A stretch of DNA of 64,000 bases. It comes from CAIVVT01 sp963838205 (GTDB lineage: Bacteria; Acidobacteriota; Terriglobia; Bryobacterales; Bryobacteraceae). The position numbers were made by a program, and so were the translations under genes. Numbering within the stretch: position 1 is the stretch's first letter; every line of letters begins with the position of its first letter. Where the stretch lies: the NCBI GenBank assembly GCA_963838205.1, contig CAWIQF010000003.1:124001-188000 (forward strand), read 5' to 3'. Below the pieces are notes generated by a model that was not told the DNA's origin, searched no databases, and was given only the letters and a program-made list of their open reading frames with translations. Shown in pieces: positions 40,364 through 49,173 of the stretch.

Positions 40364-41584
40364 CTACTGGAGGATGACCTTGGCGCCTTCTTTGAGGCCG
40401 GCCACCAGTTCGGTTTTGACGCCATTGCTGATGCCGAGCTGCACCGGCAGCTTCTTGCGACCCTTTTCGGCCGTCAGGTCGGGGACCTCGACCGACGCCT
40501 TGCGATCCTTGTCGTAGAGGATGGCCGCTTCGGGCACCAGCAGGACGTTGGGCTTTTCTTCGAGAACGATCTCGGCGTTGGCGCTCATCTTGGCCTTCAA
40601 CTCGCGGCCCGGATTGGCGATGGAGACCTTGACCTCGAAGGTGGTCACATTCTCCTTCTCCACGCCCAGCGGGCTGATCTGGTAAACCTTGCCCTCGAAC
40701 TTGCGGTCGCGGAAGCTTTCGACGGTGATGTGCGTGGGCTGGCCGAGATAGACCTTGCCGATGTCGGCCTGGTCGACCTTGCCGCGCACGAACACATCGC
40801 TGACGTCGCCGAGAGTGAATAGCAGCGTGGCCTGCGAACCGAGCACCAGAATGGAGCTGACGGCGTTGCCCACCTCGACGTCGCGCGAAAGCACGAGACC
40901 GTCGATCGGGCTGACGATGGTGGAATTGCGGAGGTCTTCATCGGCGCGCTCGAGAGCGGCGGTGGCCTGCGCGACCTGCGCCTTGGCCTTGGCGATTTCG
41001 GCGCGGGAGACGGCGAGATTGCGGATGGCCGAGGACTGCTTGTTGAGCGCCATCTGATAGGCCTTTTCGGCGTCTTCGACGCTGTTCTTGGCCAGCAGGC
41101 CATCCTTGAACAACTGGCGCGCGCGGCCCATGGCGGAAATCAGGAAGGGCAGATCCGGGCCTTCGGCGTCGACCTTATTGCGCTCGAGCGAAGCCACGGC
41201 GGACTCTTCGGCGGCCTGGGCGGCCTGCAGATTGGCCTTGGATTCGCGGACCGCGGCCTCGAGCAGTTCCTTGTCCAACTCGGCCAGAAGCTGGCCTTGA
41301 TGAACGGAGGCACTGTAGTCGACGTACAGTTTCTTGACGATGCCGCTGGCCTTGGACTTGACCTCGACTGTGGAACGCGGCTCGATCTTACCGGTGGCGA
41401 CGACGCTGCGGGCGATGCTGCCGCGTTCGATACTGGCGATCTTGGAGGCATCGATCTTATTGTCGGGCTTTAGCGCCGCCCGGACGCCGTAGCCGGCGCC
41501 GCCCAGCAGAACCACGACCACGCCCAGCCAGATCAGGCGCTTACGCCATTTCTTGTTCTTTCCGTTTTTGCCATTTGTCGCCAT
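40364..41584 (-). CDS. MacA-like periplasmic adaptor (membrane fusion) protein
   Basis: 406 residues. N-terminal anchor (LIWLGVVVVLLGGAGYGVRAAL), barrel-sandwich half ATGKIEPRSTVEVKSKASGIVKKLYVDYSASVHQGQLLAELD, a long alpha-hairpin coiled coil (residues about 105-205) and the second lipoyl half STIVSPIDGLVLSRDVEVGNAV, then a beta-barrel region. It should link the two permeases to an outer-membrane channel. It is the first gene of the operon (adaptor, permease, permease). Confidence 0.92.
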   Translation of the reverse strand: MATNGKNGKNKKWRKRLIWLGVVVVLLGGAGYGVRAALKPDNKIDASKIASIERGSIARSVVATGKIEPRSTVEVKSKASGIVKKLYVDYSASVHQGQLLAELDKELLEAAVRESKANLQAAQAAEESAVASLERNKVDAEGPDLPFLISAMGRARQLFKDGLLAKNSVEDAEKAYQMALNKQSSAIRNLAVSRAEIAKAKAQVAQATAALERADEDLRNSTIVSPIDGLVLSRDVEVGNAVSSILVLGSQATLLFTLGDVSDVFVRGKVDQADIGKVYLGQPTHITVESFRDRKFEGKVYQISPLGVEKENVTTFEVKVSIANPGRELKAKMSANAEIVLEEKPNVLLVPEAAILYDKDRKASVEVPDLTAEKGRKKLPVQLGISNGVKTELVAGLKEGAKVILQ

Positions 41585-41678
41585 GCTCGAAACCTCGCGT
41601 TCAAAAACGAGTACGCTAGCGCGCAGCCGAAGGTTCCCTCAATAATGGACCTTGAAAAAACGAACAAGAGACCAGGAA

Positions 41679-42461
41679 CTACCGGTTGTGGATTTGGCTG
41701 CCGAACAAGCTGTGCGGAATAGCGAAGACGGCCAGGGTGAGTACGGCCGCGGCGACGACCCACCAGTCCGCGGAGCGCGGTGCGCGCCGATTGGCAAACC
41801 ACGCGACGACCCACGCCAGCCAGGCGACGGCGGTCTTGTTGTCGGTCAGATCGGTGCCGTAGGGCCAGCCGGTCCACCACTCGCCGAAGGAGAATTTCTG
41901 CACCGCCGGACCGAGCAGCAGTCCGCCCACGCCGAGCAGAATTAGAGTCCACACGATGAGCCCGGCATACCGCGGCTCGGACGCAAGCTTTTCGAGTCCG
42001 GCGCGGGTGGCCCACAGCATGCCCAGGAACATCAGCAGGATGTGCGGCACGAGCACCCACGGCGGCACGTCGCCGCGAAAGCGCAGCGTGATCGGGCCGC
42101 CCAGCGCGACGCCCTCCGTGGCGCGGATGACGAAAATCGAGTAGTCGAGTTTCCCGGCGGGCGGCTGATGCGGCAGCAGCGCTGCGAGTTCGTCGCCGCG
42201 GCGCAGCATCGCCACTCTGGTCCAGGCATCGTTCGTCGCGTGACGGCGAAACGACAGCGTGCCGCGCGCGTCGGCGGGCGCGCGCACGGCGATGGCGGCG
42301 TCGCCGGGACCGGCATGGCTGCGCGGCAGGCGGTAGCGGATCTCCTCGCCGGCCAGCTCGACGGACCCGCGCGCCGGCCACGTCGGCCCGGTCACGCGCT
42401 GGTACGCGGCGCAGGCCAGCGTGAGGACGGCCGCCACAATCCAGAGAGTCCGGGAACGCAT
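41679..42461 (-). CDS. Conserved-looking membrane protein of unknown function
   Basis: 260 residues, not recognised. An N-terminal signal or anchor (SRTLWIVAAVLTLACAAYQ) is followed by a soluble region of about 100 residues (beta-rich, GSVELAGEEIRYRLPRSHAGPGDAAIAV) and four C-terminal hydrophobic segments (WVLVPHILLMFLGMLWATRA, YAGLIVWTLILLGVGGLLL, AVAWLAWVVAWFAN, WWVVAAAVLTLAVFAIPHSLFG). A conserved-looking motif FSFGEWWTGWPYGTDLTDNKT lies between helices. It lies between the adaptor operon and ugd, with 34 bp to ugd. Confidence 0.7.
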   Translation of the reverse strand: MRSRTLWIVAAVLTLACAAYQRVTGPTWPARGSVELAGEEIRYRLPRSHAGPGDAAIAVRAPADARGTLSFRRHATNDAWTRVAMLRRGDELAALLPHQPPAGKLDYSIFVIRATEGVALGGPITLRFRGDVPPWVLVPHILLMFLGMLWATRAGLEKLASEPRYAGLIVWTLILLGVGGLLLGPAVQKFSFGEWWTGWPYGTDLTDNKTAVAWLAWVVAWFANRRAPRSADWWVVAAAVLTLAVFAIPHSLFGSQIHNR

Positions 42462-42495
42462 TTCCAGAATCTACACGAAAGGTCGGACGCGCCGC

Positions 42496-43860
42496 TCAGG
42501 GAATTCGCAGATAGCGATAGCCGGCGGCTTCCATTTCGACGCGATTGAGCGCGTTGCGCCCGTCAACCAGAACCGGCGCGCGCATGCGCGGGCGCAAACC
42601 GGCCCAATCGAGTCCCAGGTACTGTTTCCACTCGGTCACCAGGACGATGGCGTCGGCGCCTTCAAACAGCGCTTCGGGCCCGGCGGCGAGCTCCACCTCG
42701 GCCATGTCGGGCTGCTGCAAGCGGAAGGCCTCGGCGGCCTTGGGGTCGTGGGCGCTGACGCGGGCGCCGTGATCGAGCAGGCGGCGGATGATTTCAATCA
42801 CCGGAGCGTCGCGCAGATCGTCGGTTTCAGGCTTGAAAGACAGGCCCAGCAGCGAAATCTTTTTCCCTTCGAGCGCGCCGTGAACCGAGAGCAATTTTTC
42901 GAGCACCTGCACGCGCATCTGGCGGTTGACTTCGCGCGCCGCGCGCACGATGGGCATCGAGATGCCGTGCTCGAAGGCGGTGGTGAGGATGGCCGAAGTA
43001 TCCTTGCCGAAACACGAACCGCCCCAGCCCAGGCCCGCCTGGAGGAAGCGCGGGCCGATGCGCTTATCCATGCCGATGCCCTGGGCCACGGTCTGCACGT
43101 TCGCCCCGACGCGCGAGGCCAGGTTGCCGATTTCATTGATGTAGCTGATTTTCAGCGCCAGGAAAGCGTTGGCGGCGTACTTGATCAGCTCGGCCGAGGC
43201 GGGATCGGTGGTTACCAGCGGCACCGGAGCGATGCCCTCGGGCCGCGGCAGGAACGGCGGCGGTTCGAAGCTCTGGTCGATCAGCGGCTGGTAGAGCGCG
43301 ATCAGCCGCTCCAGCACGCGCGGATCGGCGGCGCCGATGACGATGCGATCGGGATACAAGGTGTCGTGGACGGCGCAACTTTCGCGCAGGAACTCGGGGT
43401 TCGATCCGACGCCGACCAGGCCCTCGGCGTCGCGGCCGTAACGCTCGAAGTAGGCCGCCTGAATGACCATCCGGACCCACTTGCCGCTGCCGATCGGCAC
43501 CGTCGATTTGTTGACTACGACGGTGTAGGCCGTGCCCAGATTCTGGCCCACCTCCTCGGCCGCCGCGCGCACGAAGCGCAGGTCGGGGCTGCCGTCGGCG
43601 CGGGGCGGCGTGCCGACGGCGATGAAGACGATCTCGGCTTCGGGGATAGCGGCGGCATAGTCCGAGGTGAAGCGCAGATGGGCGCCGCTGAGCTGGAGCA
43701 GCTCCTGAAGATGCGGCTCATACAGCGGCGGCTGGCCCTGCTTCAGCCGGTCGATTTTGCCTTCATCCTTATCCAGGCAGCAGACCTCGTGCCCCAGGTA
43801 GGCGAGGGCGGCGCCGGTGGTGAGGCCCACATAGCCGGCCCCGAGCATGGTTATGCGCAT
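42496..43860 (-). CDS. ugd: UDP-glucose 6-dehydrogenase
   Basis: 454 residues. MRITMLGAGYVGLTTGAALAYLGHEV is the NAD-binding opening, FIAVGTPPRADGSPDL and KSTVPIGSG follow, EFLRESCAVHDTLYPDRIVIG is the substrate-side motif, and GLGWGGSCFGKDTSAI holds the catalytic Cys. It oxidises UDP-glucose to UDP-glucuronate in two NAD-dependent steps. UDP-GlcA could feed the polysaccharide locus at the left of the window, though it is 30 kb away. GDP-mannose dehydrogenase is the less likely alternative. Confidence 0.92.
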   Translation of the reverse strand: MRITMLGAGYVGLTTGAALAYLGHEVCCLDKDEGKIDRLKQGQPPLYEPHLQELLQLSGAHLRFTSDYAAAIPEAEIVFIAVGTPPRADGSPDLRFVRAAAEEVGQNLGTAYTVVVNKSTVPIGSGKWVRMVIQAAYFERYGRDAEGLVGVGSNPEFLRESCAVHDTLYPDRIVIGAADPRVLERLIALYQPLIDQSFEPPPFLPRPEGIAPVPLVTTDPASAELIKYAANAFLALKISYINEIGNLASRVGANVQTVAQGIGMDKRIGPRFLQAGLGWGGSCFGKDTSAILTTAFEHGISMPIVRAAREVNRQMRVQVLEKLLSVHGALEGKKISLLGLSFKPETDDLRDAPVIEIIRRLLDHGARVSAHDPKAAEAFRLQQPDMAEVELAAGPEALFEGADAIVLVTEWKQYLGLDWAGLRPRMRAPVLVDGRNALNRVEMEAAGYRYLRIP

Positions 43861-43947
43861 GTCACTAAACGCTCCAGCCTAACAGTCCCGCGTCAATATT
43901 CGATAACGCGGCGGACACGATCCCGTTCCCGAGCGGGTCGCTTCATC

Positions 43948-45120
43948 CTACGCCGTCAGATGTCGCCGCAGGAACTCCAGGCCTTGCACGCCGTGAAACT
44001 CGTGGCCCCCGGCGAACTCCTCGCGGGCGCAGAGTTCCGGCTGTCCGAAGGTTGCGTAGACGCGCCGCAGCGCTTCGAACGCTTCGCGCGAGCCGGCCAG
44101 GGGAAAGATCTGGTCGTCGAGCCCCGATTCGGCGAAGAACGGCCGCGGCGCGATCAGCCCCGCGATGTCGCTCGCCTCGCCCCACTTCAGAATGCCCGGC
44201 ACGTAGTTGTCGATGCAATGGGAAATCGAAAGAATCGAATCGCGGAATGTGCACAGCGAGCAGCTCATGAACGCCGCGCGGATGCGCGGCTCGAGCGCGG
44301 TGGCGTAGAGCGTCACCGTACCGCCGCCGGAGATGCCCAGGCAGCCGATGCGGTTGGCGTCCAGGTCTTTGCGCGTGGCGATGAAGTCGCAGGCCCGCAG
44401 CACGTCCCAGGTGCGCCAGCCGGCCATGCTCTCGCCTACGAGCAGCGCCGCGCCGGCGGCCGGCTGACAGGAACTGGCCTCCGGCCCCTTCTTGCGGGCA
44501 TCGGGATCGCGGCGGCAGCCGAAGCCGAGCATCTCGATGGCTAGCGCGGCCATGCCATGCTCCACCACCTGGATGGCGTAGTCGTTGGCGTAACCGGTCT
44601 TCTCGGAGCGCTCGCGCCCATTCGGGTCGATCCCTGCAATGTCGTCCACGCCGCGCCCGTGTCCGGGCAGACAGATGACCACCGGCATGGGCTCGCGCAC
44701 CGGTTTGGGCGTCAGCAGATAAGCGAACGCGCTCAGGCCCGGGCGCGAGTCAAACAGCAGCGACTCGCGGCTGTGCGTGGCGAGATCCCGCACTTCGAGT
44801 GTCCGCGCCTGCAGCGGAGATCGCGTTTGCGGGAATCCGCCCAGACACTCGGCCAGACGCACGCGCAGCTTGCGCTGCCACGCCAGGGCGTCTTGCTTCG
44901 AACGCGCGTCGAATCGCAGCGCGCGCGGCGTGGATTGCCAGCGCTCGCGCGAGTAGGCCAGCGAATCGAAATCGGCCGGTTGGTATTGACCGGGGAATTT
45001 CTCGAGCGGGCCGCCATAGGCGGGTTGCGGCGGTGCGGCGGATTCGTTGGCCATGGATGGGGATGCTCCGGTGGAGGCGGCCAGAGCGGCAAGGGCGAGT
45101 TGGCGGCGTGAGATGGGCAT
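43948..45120 (-). CDS. Tat-exported alpha/beta-hydrolase (acetyl xylan esterase-like)
   Basis: 390 residues. The N-terminus MPISRRQLALAALAASTGA has a twin-arginine motif (SRRQLAL) ahead of a weakly hydrophobic stretch. The hydrolase fold shows VVICLPGHGRGVDDIAG (oxyanion side), RIGCLGISGGGTVTLYATALEPRI (nucleophile Ser in GISGGG), FAESGLDDQIFPLAG (Asp) and FAGGHEFHG (His). It resembles the abhydrolase_7/CE7-like group of large secreted esterases in Acidobacteria and Planctomycetes; the substrate, probably an acylated plant sugar, is inferred. The ATG at 45120 is the Tat-consistent start. Confidence 0.8.
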   Translation of the reverse strand: MPISRRQLALAALAASTGASPSMANESAAPPQPAYGGPLEKFPGQYQPADFDSLAYSRERWQSTPRALRFDARSKQDALAWQRKLRVRLAECLGGFPQTRSPLQARTLEVRDLATHSRESLLFDSRPGLSAFAYLLTPKPVREPMPVVICLPGHGRGVDDIAGIDPNGRERSEKTGYANDYAIQVVEHGMAALAIEMLGFGCRRDPDARKKGPEASSCQPAAGAALLVGESMAGWRTWDVLRACDFIATRKDLDANRIGCLGISGGGTVTLYATALEPRIRAAFMSCSLCTFRDSILSISHCIDNYVPGILKWGEASDIAGLIAPRPFFAESGLDDQIFPLAGSREAFEALRRVYATFGQPELCAREEFAGGHEFHGVQGLEFLRRHLTA

Positions 45121-45385
45121 GGTGGCTCCGGAAAGTTCGGCGCGCGGTCCCGCGCCGACCGGGATGCGGCGCTTCGAAGGCAATTCTATCTTTACGCACG
45201 GCGAGCGTCCATGCGGGGGCGGCAAAGCGGAACCGGCACAGGCACGGTATTCTCGACGCGCACGCATGCCGTCACCAGTGCAATCTGGCTGTTACGCAGC
45301 GTGCGCGGAGGAACTGCCGCTCGCGGTTTGGCGTCAAATGGAGAGGTAGAGCGAACACTCAAGTCGCACGCGAAGGTGGAACCGC

Positions 45386-46168
45386 TTGTTTCGGAACACG
45401 AGGACAGCGATAGTCCGGAATTCACTCGGCATGCTTGCGCTGGCGCCGATGCTGGCGTTTGGCCAGCATCGCCAAAGCCTGCCGGCACTGGTGCAGCAGT
45501 TTGAAAGCACACAGGTGTTCTGGAAGCAGATTGATGTCGCGAAGAAGATCGTTGCGTTCCACGACCCCATCATCCTGCCCAAGCTTGAGCCCTGGCTGCA
45601 TCACGACGACCGCCACCTGCGCGCGAATGCCGGTTACTTGTTCGCCGCTCTCGGCGACCGAAGGGGCTTCGACGTCGTCGTCGCCATTCTAAATGACCGC
45701 TCCGATCGATGCCCCGGACAGGGCGGCATTGCACCCACGCGCGGCTCCGTTTCGGGCGATGAGGATTCTGCTTGCGGCAAGATTCCCCGCTCGTGGAGCC
45801 TTCAACTTCAGATTGCCTCGGACCGCTACTATGCCGCTCACGTCCTGGGCGACCTAAGGGACCCGCGGGCCGTACCGATCCTCCTGCCGCTGCTCCACGA
45901 GCCGGTGGTTGACCATATTGTTCCGTGGTCACTCAGCCAGATTGGCGACAGGGCCGCGATTCGCCCGCTCATCGACATGCTAGCCGGCGCGGACCCCGAC
46001 ATGCGGGTGCTCTCCATCTACGCTCTGGAGACGCTCCGGGCGACGGAAGCCCTGCCGGCATTGCGCGCCCTCCTGGCCGACAACGAGCGCATTCGATTCG
46101 ACAGGCAGGTCTCTGTCGCCGAAGCCGCTGCCGAGGCAATCGCGAAGATCGAGGGCCCCTCTCGTTGA
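45386..46168 (+). CDS. HEAT-repeat protein, exported
   Basis: 260 residues. Short N-terminal hydrophobic segment (NSLGMLALAPMLAFGQ), then a HEAT/PBS-lyase-type array: HDDRHLRANAGYLFAALGDRRGFDVVVAIL, ASDRYYAAHVLGDLRDPRAVPILLPLLHEP, IVPWSLSQIGDRAAIRPLIDML and MRVLSIYALETLRATEALPALRALL. It is a protein-binding scaffold with no predicted catalytic role. The start is uncertain: TTG at 45386 has GGTGGA upstream, while ATG at 45431 would leave a shorter signal. A roughly 35-residue insert (DRSDRCPGQGGIAPTRGSVS...) interrupts the repeats. Confidence 0.75.
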   Translation: MFRNTRTAIVRNSLGMLALAPMLAFGQHRQSLPALVQQFESTQVFWKQIDVAKKIVAFHDPIILPKLEPWLHHDDRHLRANAGYLFAALGDRRGFDVVVAILNDRSDRCPGQGGIAPTRGSVSGDEDSACGKIPRSWSLQLQIASDRYYAAHVLGDLRDPRAVPILLPLLHEPVVDHIVPWSLSQIGDRAAIRPLIDMLAGADPDMRVLSIYALETLRATEALPALRALLADNERIRFDRQVSVAEAAAEAIAKIEGPSR

Positions 46169-46221
46169 CCAGTGTCGCGCCCGGCATCGTTTGGACCCAT
46201 CACCGGCCGATCAGTGTGACG

Positions 46222-46254
46222 CACAAACCCGTGCAGGCGCTCCTGCGCTTTGTG
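46222..46254. terminator. Hairpin between convergent genes
   Basis: CACAAA (46222-46227) pairs with TTTGTG (46249-46254), and GCAGG (46233-46237) with CCTGC (46242-46246) inside it. It lies between the HEAT gene and the rhodanese gene, which point at each other. No T-run, so its action as an intrinsic terminator is uncertain. Confidence 0.4.
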
Positions 46255-46277
46255 GGTCGAACCTTGAGCACGCTCCG

Positions 46278-46613
46278 CTAGTAACGCGGTACTGACGGAT
46301 CGACCTGCTCACTCCAGAGGTCGATGCCGCCGGCCAGCGACTGGCAGTTTTCCACGCCCTGCTCTCTCAGCCAGCGCACGGCGTTCAGGCTGCGCAGGCC
46401 ATGATGGCAGAACACGACGAGCAGTTTCTCGTCGGCCTGTTCGTCGAGCTCCGCCAGCCGCTCGGGCACAGTGTTCATGGGAATCAATTCCGCGCCCGGC
46501 AAGGAGCAGATGAAGTGTTCGCCCGGCTCGCGGACGTCGATCAGCGCGATGGCCTCGCCGGCCTCGATCCTGCGTTTCGCCTCCGCCGGTGTCAGCTCCA
46601 GAGCCAGTTTCAT
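46278..46613 (-). CDS. Rhodanese-like domain protein, cytoplasmic
   Basis: 111 residues, a single rhodanese domain. ELTPAEAKRRIEAGEAIALIDVREPGEHFICSLPGAELIPMNTV, then LLVVFCHHGLRSLNAVRWLREQGVENCQSLAGGIDLWS. The active-site loop C-H-H-G-L-R has a normal Cys codon, unlike the exported rhodanese at 29232-29651. There is no signal peptide. GlpE-like proteins of this kind move sulfur from persulfides; the partner is unknown. Confidence 0.9.
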   Translation of the reverse strand: MKLALELTPAEAKRRIEAGEAIALIDVREPGEHFICSLPGAELIPMNTVPERLAELDEQADEKLLVVFCHHGLRSLNAVRWLREQGVENCQSLAGGIDLWSEQVDPSVPRY

Positions 46614-47226
46614 GCCTTTGCTGCTCCCTGGCGCGATTGTACTTGAGCCAGCAAGCGCTGTGCTGGGCCGGCGTTGCGCCGCGCCGGGCGCCCGCCGGGA
46701 CGCATCCCAAACGCCTCCTGCAACGCCGCCCCGTCCACGCCGGGCCGTGCTTGACACCGGGTCTAAGCTCTAAGCAGCAGGCTCTTCTCACGCACCTCAA
46801 AGTGCGCGCAAATCGGCCCCGGCCTAACCACGCGTGGGGCGAATTCTAGAAATTGAGGAAAATCGCAAAATATCGTAAGATAGCCACTTCAAATAAATGA
46901 TTATATTAGGAAAAGTCGAAAATTGGCTTTGATCCTTTTGAATCAATTATATTAATTATAATGGTCCATTAACAGTAGTATATCTAATTAATTAGCAGAC
47001 CCCGGCCGCACTGTCCCTCCCGCCTTCGCGCGGCGCGGCGCCCGGTGGGTCACGTCTCGATTGGGGTTCCCACCGGCCGCCGGCTCCCGTACAATAGATG
47101 AGTGGTGCTGAAACCAGCCACGGTCCGGCCCTCCCTCTACGCGAGCGACTAGCGCGTCGCACGCCTGCACACGCGGCCGATTGGCCGCCCACTCAGCGCC
47201 CGATTTCAGTGTCTGGAGGGAGTGCG
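46614..47226. other. Intergenic region with AT-rich island and leader of the class III aminotransferase gene
   Basis: 46614-46850 is GC-rich and shows no convincing gene. 46855-46995 is a sharply AT-rich block (runs such as TTATATTAATTATAATGG) unlike anything around it. A TACAAT box lies at 47090-47095; a message starting near 47102 would carry a roughly 125-base leader before the aminotransferase ATG at 47227. Confidence 0.55.
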
Positions 47227-48588
47227 ATGAACACACCAGTTTCCATACGTCACGATCTGCCGCATCTCGTCACCGAACTGCCGGGGCCGAAGGCCCGGGC
47301 AGTCGTGGAACGGGACCTGGCGATCCTTTCTCCGTCTTCGACGCGGACCTACCCGCTGGTGATCGCGCGCGGCGAAGGCGCGATCGTCGAGGACGTGGAC
47401 GGCAACCGGTTTCTGGATTTCAACGCGGGCATCGCGGTCTGCGCCACGGGCCACGCCCACCCGCGCGTGGTCGAGGCGATCCGCCGGCAGGCCGAGAAGT
47501 TCCTGCACATGTCGGGAACCGATTTCTACTACGAGAACATGGTCGCGCTGGGCGAAAAGCTGGCGAGTCTGGTGACGGGAGGCGACCCGGCGCTGGAGCC
47601 GCGGCGCGTCTATTACGGCAACTCGGGCGCGGAGGCGATTGAGGCGGCCCTCAAGATGGCGCGCTACCACACCGGGCGCGACAAGTTCATCGCTTTTCTG
47701 GGCGGCTTTCACGGGCGCACCATGGGTGCGCTTTCGCTGACCGGTTCGAAGAGCGTGCAGAAACGCGGCTTCGCGCCGCTGCTGGGCGGGGTGACGCACA
47801 TTCCCTACGCATATTGCTACCGCTGCGCCTATGGCAAGCAGGTCGAGAGCTGCAAAGTGGAGTGCGTGAAGATCCTCGAAGATCAGCTTTTCAAGACAAT
47901 TGTGCCCGCCGATGAGGTCGCGGCGATCTTCGTCGAACCGGTGCAGGGCGAAGGCGGTTACCTCGTGCCGCCGAAGAAGTTCCTCGACGAACTGGCGGCG
48001 GTGGCGCAACGCCACGGCATCCTGCTGGTATGCGACGAGGTGCAGAGCGGTATGGGGCGGACCGGCAAAATGTTCGCCTACCAGCATTTCGGCATCGATC
48101 CGGACATCGTCACGCTGGCCAAGGGCATCGCCAGCGGACTGCCTTTGAGCGCCACCGTGGCCAAGGCGCAATACATGCAGTGGACGCCCGGCTCGCACGC
48201 TTCGACCTTCGGCGGCAACCCGGTCTCGGTCGAAGCCGCGCTGGCGACCATCGCGCTACTTGAAGAAGAGCTGATCGACAACGCGGCGCGCCTCGGCGCA
48301 TACATGCTGGAGCGCATGCGGAGCTGGCCGGCGCGCTTCCGCGTGGTCGGCGACGTGCGCGGGCTGGGGCTGATGTTGGGTGTCGAGATCGTGCGCGACC
48401 AGGCTGGCAAGGAGAAGGACGCCGACACGCGCAATCGGCTGGTCGAAATGGCCTTCCGGCGCGGCATGCTGGTGCTCGGCGCGGGCCAGAATTCGATTCG
48501 CCTGGCGCCGCCGCTGGTGCTCACCCGCGACCAGGCCGAGTTCGGGCTGGAGCTGATCGAGGAGTGCCTGGCCGAGGTTTGTAAATAG
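47227..48588 (+). CDS. Class III aminotransferase (acetylornithine/4-aminobutyrate type)
   Basis: 453 residues. EDVDGNRFLDFNAGIAVCATGHAHPRVVEA, YYGNSGAEAIEAALKMARYHTGRDKFIAFLGGFHGRTMGAL, FVEPVQGEGGY, LLVCDEVQSGMGRTGKMF and the PLP lysine in DIVTLAKGIASGLPLSA are all present. The insert YAYCYRCAYGKQVESCKVEC, rich in Cys, is seen in a subgroup that includes archaeal amino-acid racemases and GabT-like enzymes. The substrate cannot be fixed. The ATG at 47227 has GGAGGGAG upstream; earlier in-frame codons from 47098 lack similarity. Confidence 0.88.
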   Translation: MNTPVSIRHDLPHLVTELPGPKARAVVERDLAILSPSSTRTYPLVIARGEGAIVEDVDGNRFLDFNAGIAVCATGHAHPRVVEAIRRQAEKFLHMSGTDFYYENMVALGEKLASLVTGGDPALEPRRVYYGNSGAEAIEAALKMARYHTGRDKFIAFLGGFHGRTMGALSLTGSKSVQKRGFAPLLGGVTHIPYAYCYRCAYGKQVESCKVECVKILEDQLFKTIVPADEVAAIFVEPVQGEGGYLVPPKKFLDELAAVAQRHGILLVCDEVQSGMGRTGKMFAYQHFGIDPDIVTLAKGIASGLPLSATVAKAQYMQWTPGSHASTFGGNPVSVEAALATIALLEEELIDNAARLGAYMLERMRSWPARFRVVGDVRGLGLMLGVEIVRDQAGKEKDADTRNRLVEMAFRRGMLVLGAGQNSIRLAPPLVLTRDQAEFGLELIEECLAEVCK

Positions 48589-48610
48589 CGCCGGCCCGGC
48601 CGTGCCCGGC

Positions 48611-48616
48611 TACACT
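48611..48616 (+). promoter_or_regulatory. -10 box (TACACT) before the methyltransferase gene
   Basis: TACACT ends six bases before the GTG at 48623, supporting that start and a leaderless message. Confidence 0.35.
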
Positions 48617-48622
48617 GGTCTG

Positions 48623-49168
48623 GTGGGTTCCGGCACAACGCCCCGCATTCTCGACGTCGGCTGCGGCATCAACAAACTGCCGGGCGCGATCGGTATCGAC
48701 CGCAACCCGCGCACACGCGCCGACGTGCTGTGCGACCTGGACCATTTTCCATACCCCTTTCGCGACGACTCCTTCGACCGGGTACAGGCGATCCACGTCA
48801 TCGAGCACTTGTCCAACGTGATCCGCGCTCTGGAGGAGTTCCACCGGCTGGTGCGCGCCGGCGGCACAGTGCTGATCGTTACGCCGCATTACACCGACTT
48901 CTCGTCCTTCTGCGATCCCACGCATCGCTGGCACCTGAATTCCTTCTCATTCCGCTACTTCAGCGCCGACAACGCCGGCTACGGCTACTACACCGAGGCC
49001 CGCTTTCGGGAGAAGAAAGTCCACGTGCGGCTACTGGCTGGATGGAGGTATCTGGGCTTCGAGCTGCTGGTCAACGCCTTCCCGCGCTTTCGCCGCTTCT
49101 GGGAGTACTACCTGTGCTACGTGGTGCGCGGCAAGGTGATGGAGTTCGAGTTCGAAGTTCTGAAATAG
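48623..49168 (+). CDS. Class I SAM-dependent methyltransferase
   Basis: 181 residues. PRILDVGCGINKLPGAIGIDRNP is motif I with the following acidic strand end, ADVLCDLDHFPYPFRDDSFDRVQAIHVIEHL is motif II to the Methyltransf_11 region, and GGTVLIVTPHYTDFSSFCDPTHRWHL completes the fold. The HW (THRWHLNSFSFRYF) element is common in methyltransferases near glycan genes. The substrate is unknown. GTG at 48623 is chosen over GTG 48602 because of the -10 box between them. The yraN start follows the stop by five bases. Confidence 0.85.
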   Translation: MGSGTTPRILDVGCGINKLPGAIGIDRNPRTRADVLCDLDHFPYPFRDDSFDRVQAIHVIEHLSNVIRALEEFHRLVRAGGTVLIVTPHYTDFSSFCDPTHRWHLNSFSFRYFSADNAGYGYYTEARFREKKVHVRLLAGWRYLGFELLVNAFPRFRRFWEYYLCYVVRGKVMEFEFEVLK

Positions 49169-49173
49169 GCCGA

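Noticed and set aside
46855..46995. AT-rich block as a replication origin or attachment site
   Set aside because: No DnaA boxes, iterons, tRNA end or integrase nearby.
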